The notes below the pieces were generated by a model. It did no database searches and was not told the origin of the DNA. It worked only from the letters and a program-made list of their open reading frames with translations. 64,000 bases of DNA from Pycnopodia helianthoides (taxonomy: Eukaryota > Echinodermata > Asteroidea > Forcipulatida > Asteriidae): the NCBI GenBank assembly GCA_032158295.1, contig CM063255.1, positions 15,900,094-15,964,093 on the forward strand, in the 5' to 3' direction. Below, one piece after another: positions 1 through 12,470 of this stretch; position 1 is the first letter of the stretch; every line of letters starts with the position of its first letter. The position numbers and the translations under genes are program-made.

Positions 1-814
1 AACTTTAAATTGAAGGAGACATAAAACTATCATGGGGGTTGATGCAACCAAAATTAACTAAAGCAGTGCATCTTAAAAACTGTACAATTAGAAAATATTC
101 ACTTTGAATGAAGTTTGTTTTTAAGCAATGAAATAGAAGAGGTCTGTACTATTTCCATAATACAATAATAATGCAGGCATTAAAGCAACATTAAATAAAT
201 TAAAGGTCAAAGCAAAATACTACTGAGACAAAATGTAATGAACATTTTGTAAACATTCAAAAGTTAAAAGAGCATGGAAACAACAAGTCACAATTATCAA
301 TTCAAAATAAGAGCATTTAAATAGAATATTTAATAGAAAGTAAGCAGTGATTGTTCAAACTAAATGTAAATTGACAATCTGATCTTTACTAACTTTTAAG
401 CCTAGAAAGATAAAAGTAAAATCAAACTCATTTAAAGCAGGACAGGGGATGAACACATAATTATTGTGAAGATAAGCTGGGCTGGCGCAATCCAATGCAG
501 ATCGATTGCAAAAGTAGGGGGGACGGGCGAGTAAGTCATGAACAATTTTTCGTTTTTCTTTTGTTTTAACTGATATTTTGTTTGTGTGTAGGGGAAAAGT
601 GAATCATACATGTAGCCTTGTGTAAACAGACCATGAGACTTGTGTGCCCGCAAAAAAACATTTTGATGGTTTTGTATATAAGCATCATACAGAGTGTTTT
701 TAGAGGACTAGCACAAAAAATAGTAGTACAGGAGCTCACTCAAAGTGTTCAAAAAGCTATAATTTATAAAATTCTTCCCTTGTTAATGGAGAATCATGTA
801 TGAAAACAAAAGCT
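1..814. other. AT-rich sequence, no gene seen
   Basis: Only short unsupported open frames occur on either strand. There is no recognisable domain, no splice-bounded exon and no clear repeat apart from a short G-rich patch near 515-530. Confidence 0.5.
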
Positions 815-818
815 TTAA

Positions 819-1192
819 AGGAACATTACACTAATTGGTTTTTCTAACAAAACAGTTGCTGGCAGTGTAAGCACTTTATGTAATCCACCATATACATAAA
901 CTGACAAACCTGTTTGAGATCGATCGGCCATCTGGGTCACGAGAAAATAGTGAAAAACCGATTACACATGAAATCATATAGATTCAACAAATGAATAAAA
1001 CGCTCACTGAGCAATAAACTCCAATCGGAAAATTAGTTTATTCATTTCTCATCAATTTATGGCATTTCAGACAGAAATATTTTAAGGGATGTTTTCTACT
1101 ATCATCATCATTAGACTTTGTAAGTTTTATGTAAATCTGTGATCAAAAAGTATATTTTACAAGTTTTTTCTTACCAATTCTGTAATGTTCCT
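819..1192. mobile_element. MITE family 1, copy 1 (TTAA target)
   Basis: The ends are inverted repeats starting AGGAACATTACA and ending TGTAATGTTCCT. A TTAA flanks the left end, and the right TTAA is mutated. The body is shared with copies at 24139-24498 and 41103-41484. There is no coding capacity. The TTAA target points to a piggyBac-type transposase acting in trans (inference). Confidence 0.8.
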
Positions 1193-2516
1193 AGGCGATA
1201 TGTGTAGTTCTTAAGAGGGAAGGGGGGGGTGTGTGGTTAAGTTAAAGGGCAAAACCAGAAGGGGAACCGGTGTTGGTAGGGCTGGAGTCTGGAAAGGATG
1301 GTTTGTGTGAAGAGGAGACTGCTAAAATAAACTTGAGTGAAATGCACCGTTGAGCGGGAAATTCGGAACCAGATTCGGTGCTAGCAAAGATAGATTGGCA
1401 GCCAGAGGGAGTGAAGGGAAGACACATGTCGGTGTCACTGAAAAGAATTATCCATTTTAATGTGCTTCCGGAGTCCGGTGTTTATCGTGTGTCTTTGAAA
1501 AAACACTGCTTCTTCGACAAATCTTGTCATGGCCCAAAATGCACTACATTTTGTGCACTGTGTAACAAGGTATGTAAGCGGAATTTTGGCGTTTATGTCT
1601 TGGACGAAACTTGTCGGTTATTGTCTGTATTATAGAAATGGAAATAGGCCCAAAAAACCATTCTGCGCGTGGTTTATCAGAGCCAAATAAGAAAATGAAG
1701 AAAACATTTTTCCGTTTAATGTTCGATATTCTTTTATTTTAACAAAAATTGAAATGAAATATTGAATCAAGGAAAAATTGAATGAAATATTGAATCAAGG
1801 AAATGGTGTATATTTTTATATTTTGTTGCATATTTCTGATGAACAGTCAATCAAAAAGTGGGGGGGACATCTGATATGCTGTCTCCCCCAGTCTAAAAAG
1901 TAGGGGGGACATGTCCCCCGTCCCCCACCCCCTCGACGCCCTTGGACAGAGGCAAAGTGCATAAACTGAAGAAACTTGGAGGGTTAATTCTTACAACTTT
2001 CCTCTGTCAGAGTCCAGTGGCCAAGTGACCAAACACTTTCTTAGGTAAAGTCACTGACTTCCGGACAATCCTTCCTCAATGCGCCGTGATTGGTTACATA
2101 GCCTGCTACCAATCACCCACCCATCACACACCACCAGGCAACCACCCACCCCTAGACTCGCCCTAGTCCGAGCTGGACATAGGTATACTAGGGGGTTACA
2201 AAAAAAGGGGGCCTACAATTGCATCCCGTTACATATTCATATAAGCAGGTCTTCATAGAAGACACTGACAACTTGAACCTGACATATTGGTGCATGTCAT
2301 CTGAGTAGGGCGCCCTCGGCTAGAGGTCAAAAGAAGTTTGCTCATTGGCCCATCCTGTGGGCCACGTGTACATAGATGTGCGTTTTCCATTATTACATCA
2401 TCGTTTTACCTCTAAGATGGCGGGCGTGATGACGTCAATGCATAAGGTCTGTTGTATTCGACTGTTACTCAGTACCATGATTTAGATGGAAGGGCAAAAT
2501 AATTTTATTGTTATCA
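1193..2516. other. Intergenic, no supported gene
   Basis: An 85-codon open frame at 1378-1635 (+) has several Cys residues but no domain I recognise and no splice or transcript signals, so I do not call it. At 1855-1940 there are two GGGGGGACAT-type tracts that look like the end of an unidentified repeat. Confidence 0.4.
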
Positions 2517-2670
2517 CAGTGTGTCGTGGCCGAGATGTTTACATGGTTTAGTGCATCACACTCACAATCTGATGGCCTAGTCACCAGAGTGTGGGTTTGA
2601 TTTGATTCGGGGTCATGACACTTGCCTCCTTGAGCAAGGCACTCAACCATAATTGCTTCAGTAGGATTTG
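2517..2670 (+). mobile_element. tRNA-derived SINE, degraded copy
   Basis: The sequence begins with a tRNA-like head (GTCGTGGCCGAG, A-box-like). It has a degraded B-box-like region and the GAGCAAGGCACT stretch that is shared with the SINE at 2946. It reads as a diverged family member. Confidence 0.55.
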
Positions 2671-2695
2671 AAACTTTGCATGGTGGGAGTACAGT

Positions 2696-2816
2696 CAAGT
2701 GGGGTTTGTGATAACACCATGTGCGTAGATCTCTTTTGAGTAAGTGGCGGTTTGACAACTCAACGTTTCAATCAGTATGCTCTGATTGTCTTCAGGAGAA
2801 AGCTGGACTCTGATTC
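2696..2816 (+). repeat. Dispersed repeat shared with 14005-14130
   Basis: A segment with GATAACACCATG, CTCTTTTGAGTA, CAGTATGCTCTGAT and GTCTTCAGGAGAA recurs in the intron after the first SRCR exon. Its class is unknown. Confidence 0.6.
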
Positions 2817-2945
2817 AGTTCAGTGAGTATACACCCCCCCCACCCACTCCTTGTGTGTTTCAGTTCTAGTTTCAGTTTTTAGCTCGACGCATCGTCGAGC
2901 AAAGCCCAGCTTATCCTGTTCCTGTTTCCACCTTTGCACACCATT

Positions 2946-3300
2946 GGCGTGTCGTGGCCGAGTGGTCTACGTGTAGTTCACCGGACCCAAGCTCTGGTGT
3001 TGTCAGCAGCACAGTGTGGTTTCGAATCCCAGTCATGACACCTGTGCCCTTGAGCAAGGCACTTAACCATAATTGCTTCGTAAAAAGTTTGGAACGTAGT
3101 GCATTCTGCTCCTAGTGGATGATACCCATGCCTACATCCTTACGGACTGTGAAGGGGGTAACCCTGTTTCAGCCCCAGGAGTAGGTGGCAACGTTCCCCC
3201 GGTGTCAGTTGATTTGGATCAACAGCCCAAATCAGTTAAGTGTAGCCCTCACCTTGAAGTGGCCATTCGGCCTTGTGAGTTAGGTGATATCTCATAAAAA
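2946..3300 (+). mobile_element. tRNA-derived SINE
   Basis: The head carries GTCGTGGCCGAGTGGT (A box) and GGTTTCGAATCCC (B box), followed by the family body with CCTTGAGCAAGGCACTTAA. It ends in an A-rich run near 3295. The same family occurs at 21160, 32800, 41906 and 56816. The tRNA-like head is part of the SINE and is not a tRNA gene. Confidence 0.75.
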
Positions 3301-3516
3301 AAATATGTAAAAAAATTGAGCTAAGCCCACCTACCAGTTAATCTCTTCAGCAGTACTTAACCCACACGCTGCTGTTCAGAAACAACAGAGCTTGTGTTCG
3401 GTGCGCTAGACTGCTCTCGGCCGCGACACCCAATAATTGTGACTTGGTATACTCAAAACTGTAAAGGTAGTTTACATGTTTTATGTAGGGTCCGTGTCTG
3501 AATATTATGATCGCAG

Positions 3517-4152
3517 TTTTGTCATTTTGACGGTCATAGAGTGATGAGAAAAAACCAGCGTGACTGATGGATGGGGGTTCTTCAGCAATAACATGTTTTC
3601 ATACCTCAATTTCAGGCTATCATCAGTTGCAAATGTTATGAGTCTAAAAGAATCGGTATAGTCTCATACCATAAAGCATAATTTGTGTGTTTGTCTCGAA
3701 GAGGTTTGTTATGTTGGTTATTATCATTTTGACTGGGTAATTGGCGGTCATATAGTGATGAGAAAAAACCAGCGTGACTGATGAATGGGGGTTCTTCAGC
3801 AATAACATGTTTTCATACCTCAATTTCAGGCTATCATCAGTTGCAAATGTTATGAGTCTAAAAGAATCGGTATAGTCTCATACCATAAAGCATAATTTGT
3901 GTGTTTGTCTCGGAGAGGTTTGTTATGTTGGTTATTATCATTTTGACTGGGTAATTGGCGGTCATAGAGTGATGAGAAAAAACCAGCGTGACTGATGGAT
4001 GGGGGTTCTTCAGCAATAACATGTTTTAATACCTCAATTTCAGGCTATCATCAGTTGCAAATGTTATGAGTCTAAAAGAATCGGTATAGTCTCATACCAT
4101 AAAGCATAATTTGTGTGTTTGTCTTGGAGAGGTTTGTTATGTTGGTTATTAT
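3517..4152. repeat. Three tandem copies of a 214-bp unit
   Basis: The motif GGTCAT-A-AGTGATGAG starts near 3532, 3746 and 3960, giving two exact 214-bp periods. The copies are almost identical, so the amplification is recent. The third copy stops near 4152. No coding potential is evident. Confidence 0.9.
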
Positions 4153-4482
4153 TAGCCCGTGTACGGACAGTGTTTATGAATGAACCTCTTGTTAGAAGGT
4201 GACTGTTATGCATCAAACATTCTTGTATCCTTGAAGATGGGATGAAAACACAATGAATTGGATGCTGTGAGCGAAATATCATTTTCCATTTTTGTTATGA
4301 TCCAATTGAATAGCTTACAGACTGCAATATCATTCCTTTAAAACAAAACAAAATTATGAATTTTTTATTTTTTTGAGGGGGTGGCCCCCACAGCATGTTT
4401 TCAGCAGGGGCCCATACTGGGCCCCCCTTTCAGATCCTGGTTCCTACGTGCCTGGTATTATGTTAGATTGATCCCTTGTTAA

Positions 4483-4826
4483 AGGCAGGGTATGGTATGT
4501 ACTCCAATAATTAATGACCATAAAACTTACTTGGTAAAGAGCTGTTGATATTGTAAAACATTGTTAGAAGCGGCCCCCCTCTGAAGTATGTAGTTTTAGA
4601 GAAAGAGGTACATGTAATTGATTACCTGCCCAAACTTGAATCTTCTCGGGCATTTGAAAGCACACAATTCTATGCAACAAGGGTGGTTTTTCTTTCTTTC
4701 ATTATTTTCTTGCAACTTTGATGACCAATTGAGCCCAAATTTTCACAGGTTTGTTATTTTATGCATATGTTGGGATACACCAAGTGAGGACCGGTCTCTG
4801 ACAATTACCAAAAGTATACCCTGCCT
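4483..4826. mobile_element. MITE family 2, copy 1 (TTAA target)
   Basis: The left end is AGGCAGGGTAT and the right end is ATACCCTGCCT, flanked by TTAA at 4479-4482 and 4827-4830. Related copies lie at 16322-16657 and, in part, at 55180-55438. The short open frame inside it is not a gene. Confidence 0.8.
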
Positions 4827-5459
4827 TTAAGCAGCTTGGGGCTTGTTTGCTCCCATTGGAGTTAAGAAAGTTTGAGGAATGGTCTAAGTATGGCCGATGA
4901 ACAGGAACAATGTTGTAAAGCATCTTGATTTAGTTACTTGTGGATGTGCAGGCTGTATAACGTTTCTCAGATTGAAATGTTTTTGAACCCCTCTCTCTAA
5001 GACCACATTCCTTCTGGAGGATATCGTTTCTCAACATGCCATACATTGTCAACAGCTGCAGTGCTTCCTACCAAGTAAGCTTTTATGACCATTAATTTTT
5101 GGAGTAATTACCATAACTACCATTAAGCAAATAGCAACATGAACATTATCTTGCTGCAGATGTGAAGATTTTATAGAGCACATTGTCTTTTAAATTCTAC
5201 TGTCTCCCTGAACTAAGTTGCCATAAACTATCTCCCTGAAATGTATTTTTTTTTATATAATTTTTGTTTAGTTTTCTTCTTTTTTATTGATTTGGGCCTA
5301 CTTCTTTATGTGATTTAAGTATACCTAATTTGAGCCTGTCCCACCACTCCACCAGATGTATAAGTCCCTTGTCTGTCTGCAGTGGAAGACTCATACAGCA
5401 ACTGCGCAATCTCTTTTTTAGAGTCACGTCTTTACGTAGTGAGCATTTTCTGCAGGGGC

Positions 5460-6182
5460 AGAGAGGGACCCTGATTCTATTCTGAGGATCTCTATTGATG
5501 GATTGATAATTAAATAATCGCAATAGGTCTCATGGGGCCCGACAGTGAAAAGCTTTGGAAACAAATGGGCATTTCAATACCTGAAAGCCTGCGAACAAAA
5601 ATAAGGCATTTGAAAGAGTGTATTGGAAAAGTAATTGTATCAAAATCAATTACTTCTCACTAGTGAAGGAGTGGTTTCCACTGTGCACACTTCTAGTACC
5701 GATTTTCTCTTGAGGTTAGGGAGTCGAGCTATCTGCCTAGGGAAGGTCTTTATTGCTACTGGTAAGAATAAATTAACCAGCTACTGGATTTTGCAACAAA
5801 TTATTTAGAGCTCTGCATTGAACCAAAGAGCATTTTTTTTGGAAATCAGCTGGCAGGTCCAGATTTAACTCGTTTTATGTTTTTAACTGCCTTTGCAGTA
5901 TGTACAGAGGCAGAAGTTCCCTGATTTTTTTCTCAGGGTTTCTAAAGATGGGTTGATTATTAAATAATCGCAAATGTTCCACGGGGACAGTAAAAAAGCT
6001 TTGGAACAAATGGGCATTTCAATACTTGAAAGCTTGCAAACAATTTTTTGTAACATTCATTGTACTTTTTTTCAGAGTTGCTCGGCTTGGCTTGATGGGC
6101 ATTTCAATACTTGAAAGCTTGCGAACGACTTTTTTATAACATTCATTGTACTGTTTTTTTCAGAGTTGCCCGGCTTGGCTTG
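5460..6182 (+). repeat. Local duplications
   Basis: A block around 5490-5605 (GATTAAATAATCGCAA-like core, then GGGCATTTCAATAC) recurs around 5950-6045. The GGGCATTTCAATACTTGAAAG portion is then repeated again around 6097-6182 together with AGAGTTGC-CGGCTTGGCTTGA. This is noncoding local duplication. Confidence 0.65.
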
Positions 6183-6280
6183 ACACAGCCCTCCTGGGGA
6201 GGCCACTTTGAAAGTGACTTTCTGGCACTATTGGCTTTCTCTTGTTTCTTTTGGTTTTTATTTTGTTTCTACTGTTTTAA

Positions 6281-6500
6281 AGGCAAAGTATACCTTTGGT
6301 TTTTGGAACCGTTCGATTGTTTTAATCCTATATAAATGGAGATATACAATAAAACTGACCTGTGAAAATATCATTTCAAAAGGTGATAGTGTTTTTGAGA
6401 TATTGCCGAAAATCCGGAGCGGTTATGTCAAGAATAATCCACAACTGGAATACACAATCTCTCAGATTCAAATTGTTTCTAGTGCCTGTTCGTTTTAAAT
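6281..6500 (+). mobile_element. MITE family 3, left part
   Basis: It starts AGGCAAAGTATACC after TTAA at 6277-6280. It shares CGATTGTTTTAATCC and the AGATATTGCCGAAA region with the inverted copy ending at 12466. The right boundary was not resolved. Confidence 0.55.
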
Positions 6501-7741
6501 AGGGACTGTAAGGATTCAACAAATATAAAGACAAACTACCTTAAAAGCAAACTGTAATGATTGCTGGTAATAAAAAGAAACGACGAGGTAAAAAGTTGTG
6601 ATTGAAAAATAAAAAAATTGAAACTTGATTTACTTGTTATGCAGGATTTTTTGAGTCGTTGCTATGAGAAAGTATATTTTCTCAGTGAAGGCCGGGTATA
6701 CTTTTACAAAAACTAGGGGCTACATATATGACATTGCAAGAGAAAGGTCTATAATAGGCAGAATTGTTTTGTGCTAAGCTGATTGTCAGTCTTTAAGCTG
6801 TGAAATTGGTCCCGCGCCAAAGTAGGGGGTTGGGGTTGGGGAGTGATGTGCTCAAAAGCCTTGTTTTGTCTGTGATTTACAGTAGATTAGATAGCACTCA
6901 TTAGCGGCATATCTAAGTGGGGGGGAGGGGGATGCCTCCCCTCATTGATGTCCGTGCCCCCCTCCCCCATTTGAATTCTGAAAGTTTGAGGTTAAAAATT
7001 ACCCGAATGAAATGGTATGTTTATAAGCTTTTATGTAGTAATTTCAATATTTCAAAACTGTTTCTCTATTTACACTTGTACAATGTATTGGTCTTTATCT
7101 CCAGGTCAGATTAACCTATTAATAATTTTTTTTTTTTAAACAAGAGCGCTGAGAAGGGTGCTTGTTTAAGAAAAATGCAAATATGCAGTTTCAATTGGCC
7201 TGAAGTGCCCCCCTAGGATAAAATGGTGCACCCTTTTGTGGCCTCCTAAAATGTTATTATAGTTTCGTCGCTGGTTAAATTTCCAACCCAATACTAATGA
7301 CCTTGTGCTTTGAACATAGCGGCAGAATGAGATATTTGTTCCCCGTGGCAAGTTTACGTGCAGACGGCAAACATGCATTTAATGATAGACCTGAAAACCT
7401 CCTTGACTGATTTTTTATTTGTTTTTTTTTATAAATAAGGCTAAAAACCACTCAAAATATTGAAGATGAAAATAACTCAGGGGAGCTGAAGGTAGGAACT
7501 GATATTCCTCTTAAAACAGTTTGGATTGTAGGAATGTAGAACTAATACAAAACAAAAGTAAGCAGTTTGCCAAAGCTAACTTTTGTTTTCTAAAATAATT
7601 GATGCATGAAATATATAGAGGGTTAAGAAACGACAGACCTGCATCACTTGTTGTTGAAAATGTATTTTTGGTTCAACTAAATTTTAGGATCGGTACATAA
7701 CTTCTGTTAACCACACACCCAATGAAAAAGGGGGCACGACT
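6501..7741. other. No gene seen
   Basis: AT-rich sequence with a G-rich/C-rich patch at 6917-6970. I see no splice-bounded exon and no recognisable domain on either strand. Confidence 0.45.
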
Positions 7742-7888
7742 AGGCAATGGGAGGCTTTTGAACGCTAGATGGCAGCAGACCAACCAGGTAAAACTCCATT
7801 GCTTACTTAGTTCTAAGCTTGCACACATTGCTGAGAAAAATGCACATTGCTGCCACCTAGCGTCCCAAAAGTCCCCCATTGCCTCCAT
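7742..7888. mobile_element. Small inverted-repeat element with CTAGRKGGCAG ends
   Basis: The left arm carries GGCAATGGGAGGCTTTTGAA and CGCTAGATGGCAGCAG. The right arm is the imperfect reverse complement (CTGCCACCTAGCGTCCC, then CCCCCATTGCC). A related copy lies at 37900-38035 in the receptor gene. The arms resemble the core of the CTCF motif. Confidence 0.7.
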
Positions 7889-8306
7889 GCCTCTGGTCAT
7901 TGCATGGGTACCCCTCTTAAATTTTTCTAGTACAACCTTATTTATCCGTCAGAGATGTCCATTATGGAAAAAGGGCCTATAGATAGTTCCCAGTAGATGC
8001 CATCTTTACGGGCAAATTGCATTTTGGCTTGCAGATGCGTCAAACGCTCAACTTATTAACGCAGCCGCGTTGTTCACTGACCAATCCTGCAATGAGTTTC
8101 GTGAAAAGCGCGCGTGTTGCACGCCGTTCTCACACGAAACGCACGACTGTTTGTTCTAAACTGCCCGTAAAGATGGCCGACTTACGTCATACTGCAACCT
8201 ATCTATACATTTAAGAACGAGGCGTGGAAACTCATTTTGAATGTCCATCGACCCAAAACCTTCAGTCTTCCTCTTTTGAATAAGGGGAAAAAAAGGGTGA
8301 CAACAA

Positions 8307-8390
8307 GGTCTTAAATGGCCGTTTAAAACTGGCAGGGTCTTGGCGTTGCACGGCCACGACCCTGTCAGTTTTAAACAGCCGTTTAAGACC
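8307..8390. repeat. 33-bp inverted repeat (hairpin)
   Basis: The arms at 8307-8339 and 8358-8390 pair with about three mismatches around an 18-base loop. The left arm starts GGTCTTAAATGGCCG. Related half-arms occur at 50340-50400 and 50615-50645, so it belongs to a dispersed family. Confidence 0.85.
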
Positions 8391-9201
8391 GAGTCACTAC
8401 TCTTTCATTCCCACTCATTTATCTTTTCTGTACATTTTTTATTTCTGTCAAGCCCTCGGGCTCTGTTTCGTGAAGAATCAAGTTACATGCAAAGCTCAAC
8501 GAATGTGCGTGCAGGCGAGTGCGTTTTAATAGATTCTTTACATTGAGTACTGATTTTACATTGCGTTACGTGTAAATTAGCTCCCGTAAGCTTGCACACC
8601 GCTACATGTATGTTTAAACACTTTTTACCATGTCTACACTACACAGTTAAACATGGCCACGTGACCTCCTCTCCACCAATCAGAATGGACAAATTGTCTT
8701 GGGTATTTATGAATGGTAATTATCGCCTGCCTCAGAGTCTACAGTGTATTGAGCCTGACTAGTGGCCTCATTAGTTCTGTGAACGTGTCACACACACACA
8801 CACACACAGCTTTTAACCATTGATCTGTTCTTGTAACAAAGCAAGACCTTTGAGGCTAATTAACTTATTAGTGGTAGACAATAATAGTGAAGTGATTAGT
8901 GGTGTATGGACATTGATGATGATGATATCGATGACGTTCAAAATAAATATGGCGCACCTGTTGTCATAATAAAGCTCTCATCAGCAGAAACTAATGTTAA
9001 ACAAATTTGCTCAGCAAAAATTAATGGCAAACAGTAGTCAAAAGCAATGTTTGTGGCATGATGATTTATTAGCTGGTAACTCATTTCCGTCTGGGCTTAG
9101 ACTGGTCCCCTGTTTTTATTGCCAAGGATAAAGACAGGCACTGATTTTACAGGCCCGGTGAATTCATTGGATAAACATGCAGTGATGTAAGCTTTCCATA
9201 T
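8391..9201. other. No gene seen; (CA)n microsatellite
   Basis: A CA dinucleotide run lies near 8788-8808. There is no other recognisable feature. Confidence 0.45.
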
Positions 9202-11143
9202 ATGTGACCCGCTCTGCAAAAAAGGCCCTTAAGTCGCAAAAAATTATTTTTGAGTTAGATACATGGTTGGAAAGGGCCTTTTCTCAGCTTTAATTTGGTG
9301 TATGTTAAAAGTCTGTAGCATTTTGCAGTCCAGAGTTATACCATAATTTGCATAAAAATTATTGCCATTTTGGTCAAAATAGGTTGAGGAGAAACAGCCT
9401 TGTAAACTTTACACTGTATTTTAAATTATTTTAGTACAAAGTTCTTAAGAAAGACCCTAGCAACGAGCACATTCCCATTATACTATTCGTCTGAAATTTT
9501 CACCAATTGTTGAATATGACTTATTAAGTTCAAAATATTTGTTATTTTATTTAACGCTCTACATTGCACTTTTTAAAAACTAGTTTGCATATTGTGCTTT
9601 TTCGCAATCTTTTTCGTATCTTTAAAATGGCAAAAAACACACTTGGTCATTATTACGACGATTTTATAGCAGTTTAATTTAATTTTAGTAACTTTTTAAA
9701 GTAATCCTAATGCCAACTGGACTTTTTAGAAAACCAAATGAATTTAAATAGAATATTTTGGGGTGAAAACAAGAGCTTTTTGGCAAAAAATTTGTTTTCC
9801 CACTTTTCGGTATTTTTTTAAGTAACAGCTTAAGCTGATTCATTAAACCCTTCAGCCATCTTGTATTTTCATGGTTGAAACTATTTTGGGGTAAACATGT
9901 AACATTTTGGTAAAAAGAAAATACTTTAGTTTAAAACCCGAGTATTTCCATTAAAATCTAGCACAGTCAAGGTAGTTTGCCTTCTTATTGAAATCTGAAG
10001 TTGATTAATCTACTTTGAAATAATCTTTGGGCTAAAAACTTGCCCAAATAAATAGAACAAACAAATAAACACAAGGAATCAAAGAGGGGGAATTTTTTAT
10101 TCGCACTGGAATACACTCGCCTTTCCGCGGTGTTTCCTCGGCCAGAAGAGATCCGTTGGCATCGATGGCGATGTGGAATCAGATTCCGAATCGGTTTCTG
10201 ATTCCACATCGTCATTTTCACATCGGAAGTAAACAAAGTAATCTTCCACGAAGCCAACCATGTCTCTCTCCTCCCTGACAAGATTGGCATCACGGGGATC
10301 ATTCAAAGCTTCAGTCAGACACTAATCCTTCGAACCCAGACAAAATATAATAGCAGTTGGCTAATAAAGTTAATTTATTTGGCTAAAAGTGGTAAATAAT
10401 TCTCAAAATCTTTTCGCTCAGAGCAGTACAGGTCAGTTGAGTTGAACACAGTTGACTGCAACCTCGTCTCCATGGTTTACTTTATTTCCAACCACATTGT
10501 TTACAACTGCTCGACACACCCTGGGGACGAGGTTGAGTTGGCTGAATTTTCGTGTGGCACGCACCTAATAAACAGTCACATGACAGTCACCTGACAGCGA
10601 ATAAACAACCGATATTGTTCACAGCGCATGCGCGCACTCGACATTGCGCGCATTGACCAATGAGTGCAATACACTGTGTGCATGTGATAGCAAAGATCCA
10701 CGCCCCTAGCAACAAGCGCTCTATGTCTACGTGTAATAAATCTACCGACCCTGCTTTTAATCTTGACCTCTGACCTTTTCTATGTCTAAATTTAGAAAGA
10801 CAACGTCCTCCGCTTTCAGATGATACCAAATTTATAATAGGGGGTTTCAAATAATGTCGTGTCAGATGTTTAAAAGACGCAACTTTCCACTGATTCCACG
10901 GACACCGATCGTACAAACCATGAACAAATTGTACACAAAACACGGGTTTTTTCCAACTTTATTGATCAAAATGAACATTCAATCTTACAAATTATGAAAG
11001 AGTGGACATCAACGATGTCAAAAATGGGATAAACAAAAAATCACATCGAGTAAGAAATTTTCACCTTTTCAACATTGACGAGCCCTTTTGCGTGCTAAGA
11101 GATAGCGCGACTTACGGGCCTTTTTTGCAGAGCGGGTCACATA
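9202..11143. mobile_element. 1.9-kb DNA transposon with terminal inverted repeats
   Basis: The left end (TGTGACCCGCTCTGCAAAAA, then GGCCCTTAAGTCGC) is mirrored at the right end (GCGACTTACGGGCC, then TTTTTTGCAGAGCGGGTCAC). On the minus strand, two frames read protein-like: one at 10097-10306 with an acidic Asp/Glu/Ser stretch, and one at 10587-10943. Neither carries a transposase motif that I can name. It is probably a decayed or non-autonomous element. The target duplication was not clear. Confidence 0.75.
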
Positions 11144-11340
11144 TGTGTTATGATTGGTCTGCTCCAAAGTGACGTAACTTGTCAGATACATACTTTTGAT
11201 CATCTGCTGTATGCACGTGGTTTTGTATGTGATGTTGGTTTTTTTTCAATACGTAATGTGTGTACATAATATGCATTAATAGACTACTAATCTCTGTCCT
11301 TGTGAATAAAATGAGAGGTCAAAGGTACATCTGGCCGGTA

Positions 11341-11378
11341 TCTGGCATTATTCACGAGCCTCGAAGTGTGATGTCAGA
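11341..11378 (+). repeat. 38-bp dispersed element, inverted copy at 42962-42999
   Basis: The unit is bounded by TCTGGC and GTCAGA. Its reverse complement is found at 42962-42999 with about two mismatches. It is probably a fragment of a larger repeat. Confidence 0.7.
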
Positions 11379-12100
11379 TGTTAAGGCTAGTCTGGGCTTA
11401 GCAAATTCTTGTGCTTAGTGACTAAGTGAGAAATCACGTTTGCTTCTGTCATTGTTGCAACATCAGGTTTTGAATTACATAACAAAAAAGTTATACTTTT
11501 GTTTGTGTAATACACAGTTTAAGCCGAAACCACTGAGTTTGTTTTACAAACACTATAATTTCTAGTGTTTTGGGGGTTTATTTAAGTTTTTTTAAGGGGT
11601 GGGGGGGGGGTTGACAGCCTAGTGTTACATATGTTTGATGCAGGCAATTAAAAACTTGTTATCATCATTCGTGGTGGCCTTCCTTGTAAACATGCAGAAT
11701 CGGATCCATTAATTGGCCCCAAGAGCATTGTTTAATTGTTTGGGTTTTCTTTCTTCCAAAGAGGACCCTTATTAGTGCGTTTTCTTTGGCTTATGCAGTC
11801 ATGAAAAAGCCACAAACAAGAGCGGTCTTGAATCTTGAACAATGTGGAGGCTTCATCACTGCAGGTGTAGCTTACAGCTTTCTCTGCTGATCTGTTGTCT
11901 GTTTTTGTCTTCAACTTTTCCCAGCGATGAAGGAGGATAAGTCTGTCTAACCCTTTTCTTAGTGGTCGACTGAGATTACTCACACAAAAAAAGCACTCAA
12001 AAGTGAGCACAAAGGCTGTTTTGGGGGAGCTGCGAAGTGAGCCTAGGTAATGATGACTTCCGTCTGTCTGTCGGTCCGATCTTACGAGACCCTGTGTTCT
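11379..12100. other. No gene seen
   Basis: AT-rich, with a G-run near 11596-11610. The 143-codon minus-strand frame here has no domain I recognise and partly overlaps a MITE. Confidence 0.4.
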
Positions 12101-12466
12101 GAAAACAATTTTCAATCTGAGAAGCTTCATGCATGAAACGTTTTTCAGATTGTGAATTTTCAATTACGGATTATTTTTCTTGGCGTGAACATAACCGCAG
12201 CTGTTGATAATGTATAACATTTGAGAAACGGTTTTAGAGAAGGGGATAAACAAAAATTAAATTTGAGAAACGTTTCTGCATGTAACGTTTCTCAGATTGA
12301 GTACTCCTTCTGCGTGAACATAACCGTTCCAGATTTTGGCGATATCTCAAAAACGCTACCACCTTTTGAAATGAAATCTTCACCGGTTAATTTTATTGTT
12401 TATATCTACATTTATAGAGGATTAAAACAATCGAATGGTTCAAAAAAACTAATGGTATGCTTTGCC
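12101..12466 (-). mobile_element. MITE family 3, inverted copy
   Basis: It ends in GTATGCTTTGCCT followed by TTAA at 12467-12470. It is the reverse complement of the family start at 6281. It also shares CGATTG and GGCGATATCTCAAAAACG with that copy. The left boundary is approximate. Confidence 0.55.
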
Positions 12467-12470
12467 TTTA

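Noticed and set aside
1378..1635. Cys-rich 85-codon frame
   Set aside because: It looks slightly protein-like but has no recognisable domain, splice sites or neighbours to support it.
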